A stretch of DNA of 5,744 bases from NCBI GenBank assembly GCA_016839955.1, contig JAEOTI010000136.1, forward strand, positions 1 through 5,744, written 5' to 3'. This DNA comes from Candidatus Hodarchaeota archaeon (GTDB lineage: Archaea > Asgardarchaeota > Heimdallarchaeia > Hodarchaeales > YT1-057). Positions 4,269-5,744 of this stretch are shown piece by piece (within the stretch, counting starts at the first letter, position 1; every line of letters begins with the position of its first letter). Both the position numbers and the translations under genes were made by a program. The notes beneath the pieces were generated by a model, which ran no database searches, was not told the origin of the DNA, and saw nothing but the letters and a program-made list of their open reading frames with translations.

Positions 4269-5744
4269 TTGACACTTAGTAAAAAAGCAAGTCCTATTTG
4301 GGGAGGTTTGCCTATTCTTGGGGCATTGACTTTTGTAATGGGTGTATTAATTAGAGAAGAAGTTTTGGACACAGATATTGGTTATGCCTGGGGAGACATG
4401 CTTATTTTAAGCGCATGTCTGTTTATAATGGGCTTAGCTTATTTCATTGGAACTGCAGAAGGTTCAAAACGCTCATTATCGAAAGTTAACATCCTCTGGT
4501 TACTTATTACGCTAATAGGAACTGTAACAGTAATTGTTGCAATTTTAATTCGTAATGAAACCCTCAAAGAAGATACATACGAAAACTTTGTTACAGCTAA
4601 CTGGTTTGATTATCTCTTTATTGGAGTTATCCTATTAGGTGTAGGACTTACTCTTTTCCTGGGTTCACTTGATGAGAACCCTAGGACTCGTGAATGGGTC
4701 TGGAAAACTTTTCCTCTCTTTACCATTTTTCTCCTTGCAGGATTAACACTTTTATTAGTAGGGGCCGCTCTTGAAACGGGGTCTCTTGAAGCTAAAGATG
4801 TTGAAGTCTTCAAAAATAATCGATGGGACGAAATTTATGTAATTGGTCTTATTCTATTCGTAGTAGCCCTTGCATTTCTTTTTACAAGCCTTCCTGATTC
4901 TGGTAGAAATATTCTTTGGAAATTTTGGCCAATTTGGTTATTAATTGCCTTTATTGGAACAATAGTTGCACTTACAGGCACTCTAGCGTCATTTAAAGTT
5001 TTTAACCAGACCTCAATGACATTTGAAGATGATTATACTTGGATAGAACTTCTTCTATATTCAATCCCACTCCTAGTCCTTGGTTTTGGAGCATTATTGG
5101 CTACAGCACCACCAGGCGCTCGTGAAAATATAGCAAAATTTGACTTAATCTGGATGAACTTCATTGGTATTGGTGGAGTCATTGTAGTTCTTGATTTGTT
5201 AAAACGATTTGATCTTCTTGATGAAGACCTTATTGCACTATTTTCTGTGTTTCCTTGGAATGATTTCATCATTCTTGGGTTAATCCCTCTTTCCCTTGGA
5301 CTAGGTATCGTTTTTTCCTCACGAGTTGGAGAAACTGTGTCATTCGCAAGTATAGACACTGCAACAATAGAGGATGCTGCAGGTGATCCTTCTCAAATAA
5401 GTAACGACCCCAAAGAGCAATTAGCATATCTTGATATTTCTATGGCAGCTACAAGGTCAAGTTTAGCTATGCTAAGAGAAAAACAAAGGAAGAAAGAATT
5501 GAGTGATTCTTTCGCAAAGAAACTCTTTGGTAAATTCTCTTTGGGCGAAAAAAGACTAATTCGTATGCAAGAAAAAGTGAAGAAAGAAGCAGAAAGAGCA
5601 GACCTTCGACGAGCATTTGAAGCAGAAGCGAAAGTAAAGAAACCCAAGAAAGTTCCCAAGCCTCCTAAACCTAAAGCTAAAGAAGAACCTAAACCGGTTG
5701 TAGTCAAACCAACTGCACCTATACCTCCTAAAACACCCACTGCA
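4269..5744 (+). CDS. Ten-helix membrane protein of five tandem modules with charged tail (partial, runs off right edge)
   Basis: An open frame of 492 codons reaches the window end without a stop. I do not recognise the family. Residues 7-350 form five tandem modules of about 72 residues, each with two transmembrane helices separated by an acidic loop. The second helix of each module opens with W-x-[DE]: Trp41, Trp112, Trp186, Trp258 and Trp330. In modules 1-4 an Arg sits exactly 27 residues after that Trp (68, 139, 213, 285). The first helix shows [W/F]-x6-G at 11/18, 77/84, 151/158, 223/230 and 295/302. Acidic loops after odd helices and basic loops after even ones predict both ends inside the cell. 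From about 380 the protein is soluble: helical, Lys/Glu/Arg-rich to 455, then a Lys/Pro-rich linker (457-490) that continues out of view, perhaps to a further domain. The start is TTG with a good ribosome binding site. Confidence 0.85.
   Translation, partial: MTLSKKASPIWGGLPILGALTFVMGVLIREEVLDTDIGYAWGDMLILSACLFIMGLAYFIGTAEGSKRSLSKVNILWLLITLIGTVTVIVAILIRNETLKEDTYENFVTANWFDYLFIGVILLGVGLTLFLGSLDENPRTREWVWKTFPLFTIFLLAGLTLLLVGAALETGSLEAKDVEVFKNNRWDEIYVIGLILFVVALAFLFTSLPDSGRNILWKFWPIWLLIAFIGTIVALTGTLASFKVFNQTSMTFEDDYTWIELLLYSIPLLVLGFGALLATAPPGARENIAKFDLIWMNFIGIGGVIVVLDLLKRFDLLDEDLIALFSVFPWNDFIILGLIPLSLGLGIVFSSRVGETVSFASIDTATIEDAAGDPSQISNDPKEQLAYLDISMAATRSSLAMLREKQRKKELSDSFAKKLFGKFSLGEKRLIRMQEKVKKEAERADLRRAFEAEAKVKKPKKVPKPPKPKAKEEPKPVVVKPTAPIPPKTPTA

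Noticed and set aside
3250..4813. - strand frames at 3250-3435 and 4610-4813
   Set aside because: They lie opposite the conserved N-terminal helix of atpD and opposite the membrane modules, and show no domain of their own.
5033..5740. Two - strand open frames opposite the membrane-module gene
   Set aside because: They are low-complexity mirror frames (Gly/Leu-rich and Ser/Arg-rich) of a well-supported + strand gene with clear internal protein repeats.

Overview
The window looks like an A+T-rich archaeal chromosome segment. Four things support this: the rotor-stalk subunit D of an A-type ATP synthase, a Methyltrn_RNA_3-type SPOUT methyltransferase of archaeal form, a membrane protein with the Cys/Arg/His signature of the archaeosortase/exosortase family, and a tRNA-Leu(CAA) gene that appears to carry a 31-base intron in its D loop and has no encoded CCA. 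Four of the six genes whose start lies in the window seem to begin with TTG. I cannot fix the lineage; an Asgard or related mesophilic archaeon fits, but that is inference.

Left part (1-906): the tail of a CBS-domain protein on the + strand converges on a - strand archaeosortase-like gene, 25 bases apart. Middle part (907-3068): a divergent intergenic region holds an AT-rich candidate promoter and an unexplained 75-base tRNA-like or dyad element closed by a perfect 7-bp GC-rich stem. Three + strand genes follow at short spacing: the SPOUT RNA methyltransferase, a HycI-type [NiFe]-hydrogenase maturation peptidase and a YkgJ-type Cys-cluster protein. They may form one transcript, although their functions are not obviously linked. 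No hydrogenase structural gene is present.

Right part (3069-5744): tRNA-Leu(CAA) with the D-loop intron is followed after only 28 bases by atpD, which stands apart from any other ATPase subunit gene in the window. A 340-base AT-rich gap with a strong T-tract terminator separates it from a long gene running off the right edge. That gene encodes a 10-helix membrane protein, of no family I recognise, built from five tandem modules of about 72 residues and ending in a charged, Lys/Pro-rich cytoplasmic tail.

The two observations most worth following are the intron-bearing tRNA-Leu and the five-fold membrane-module protein. The tRNA-like element upstream of the RNA methyltransferase is the most speculative. 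No CRISPR array, insertion sequence or other mobile element was seen.
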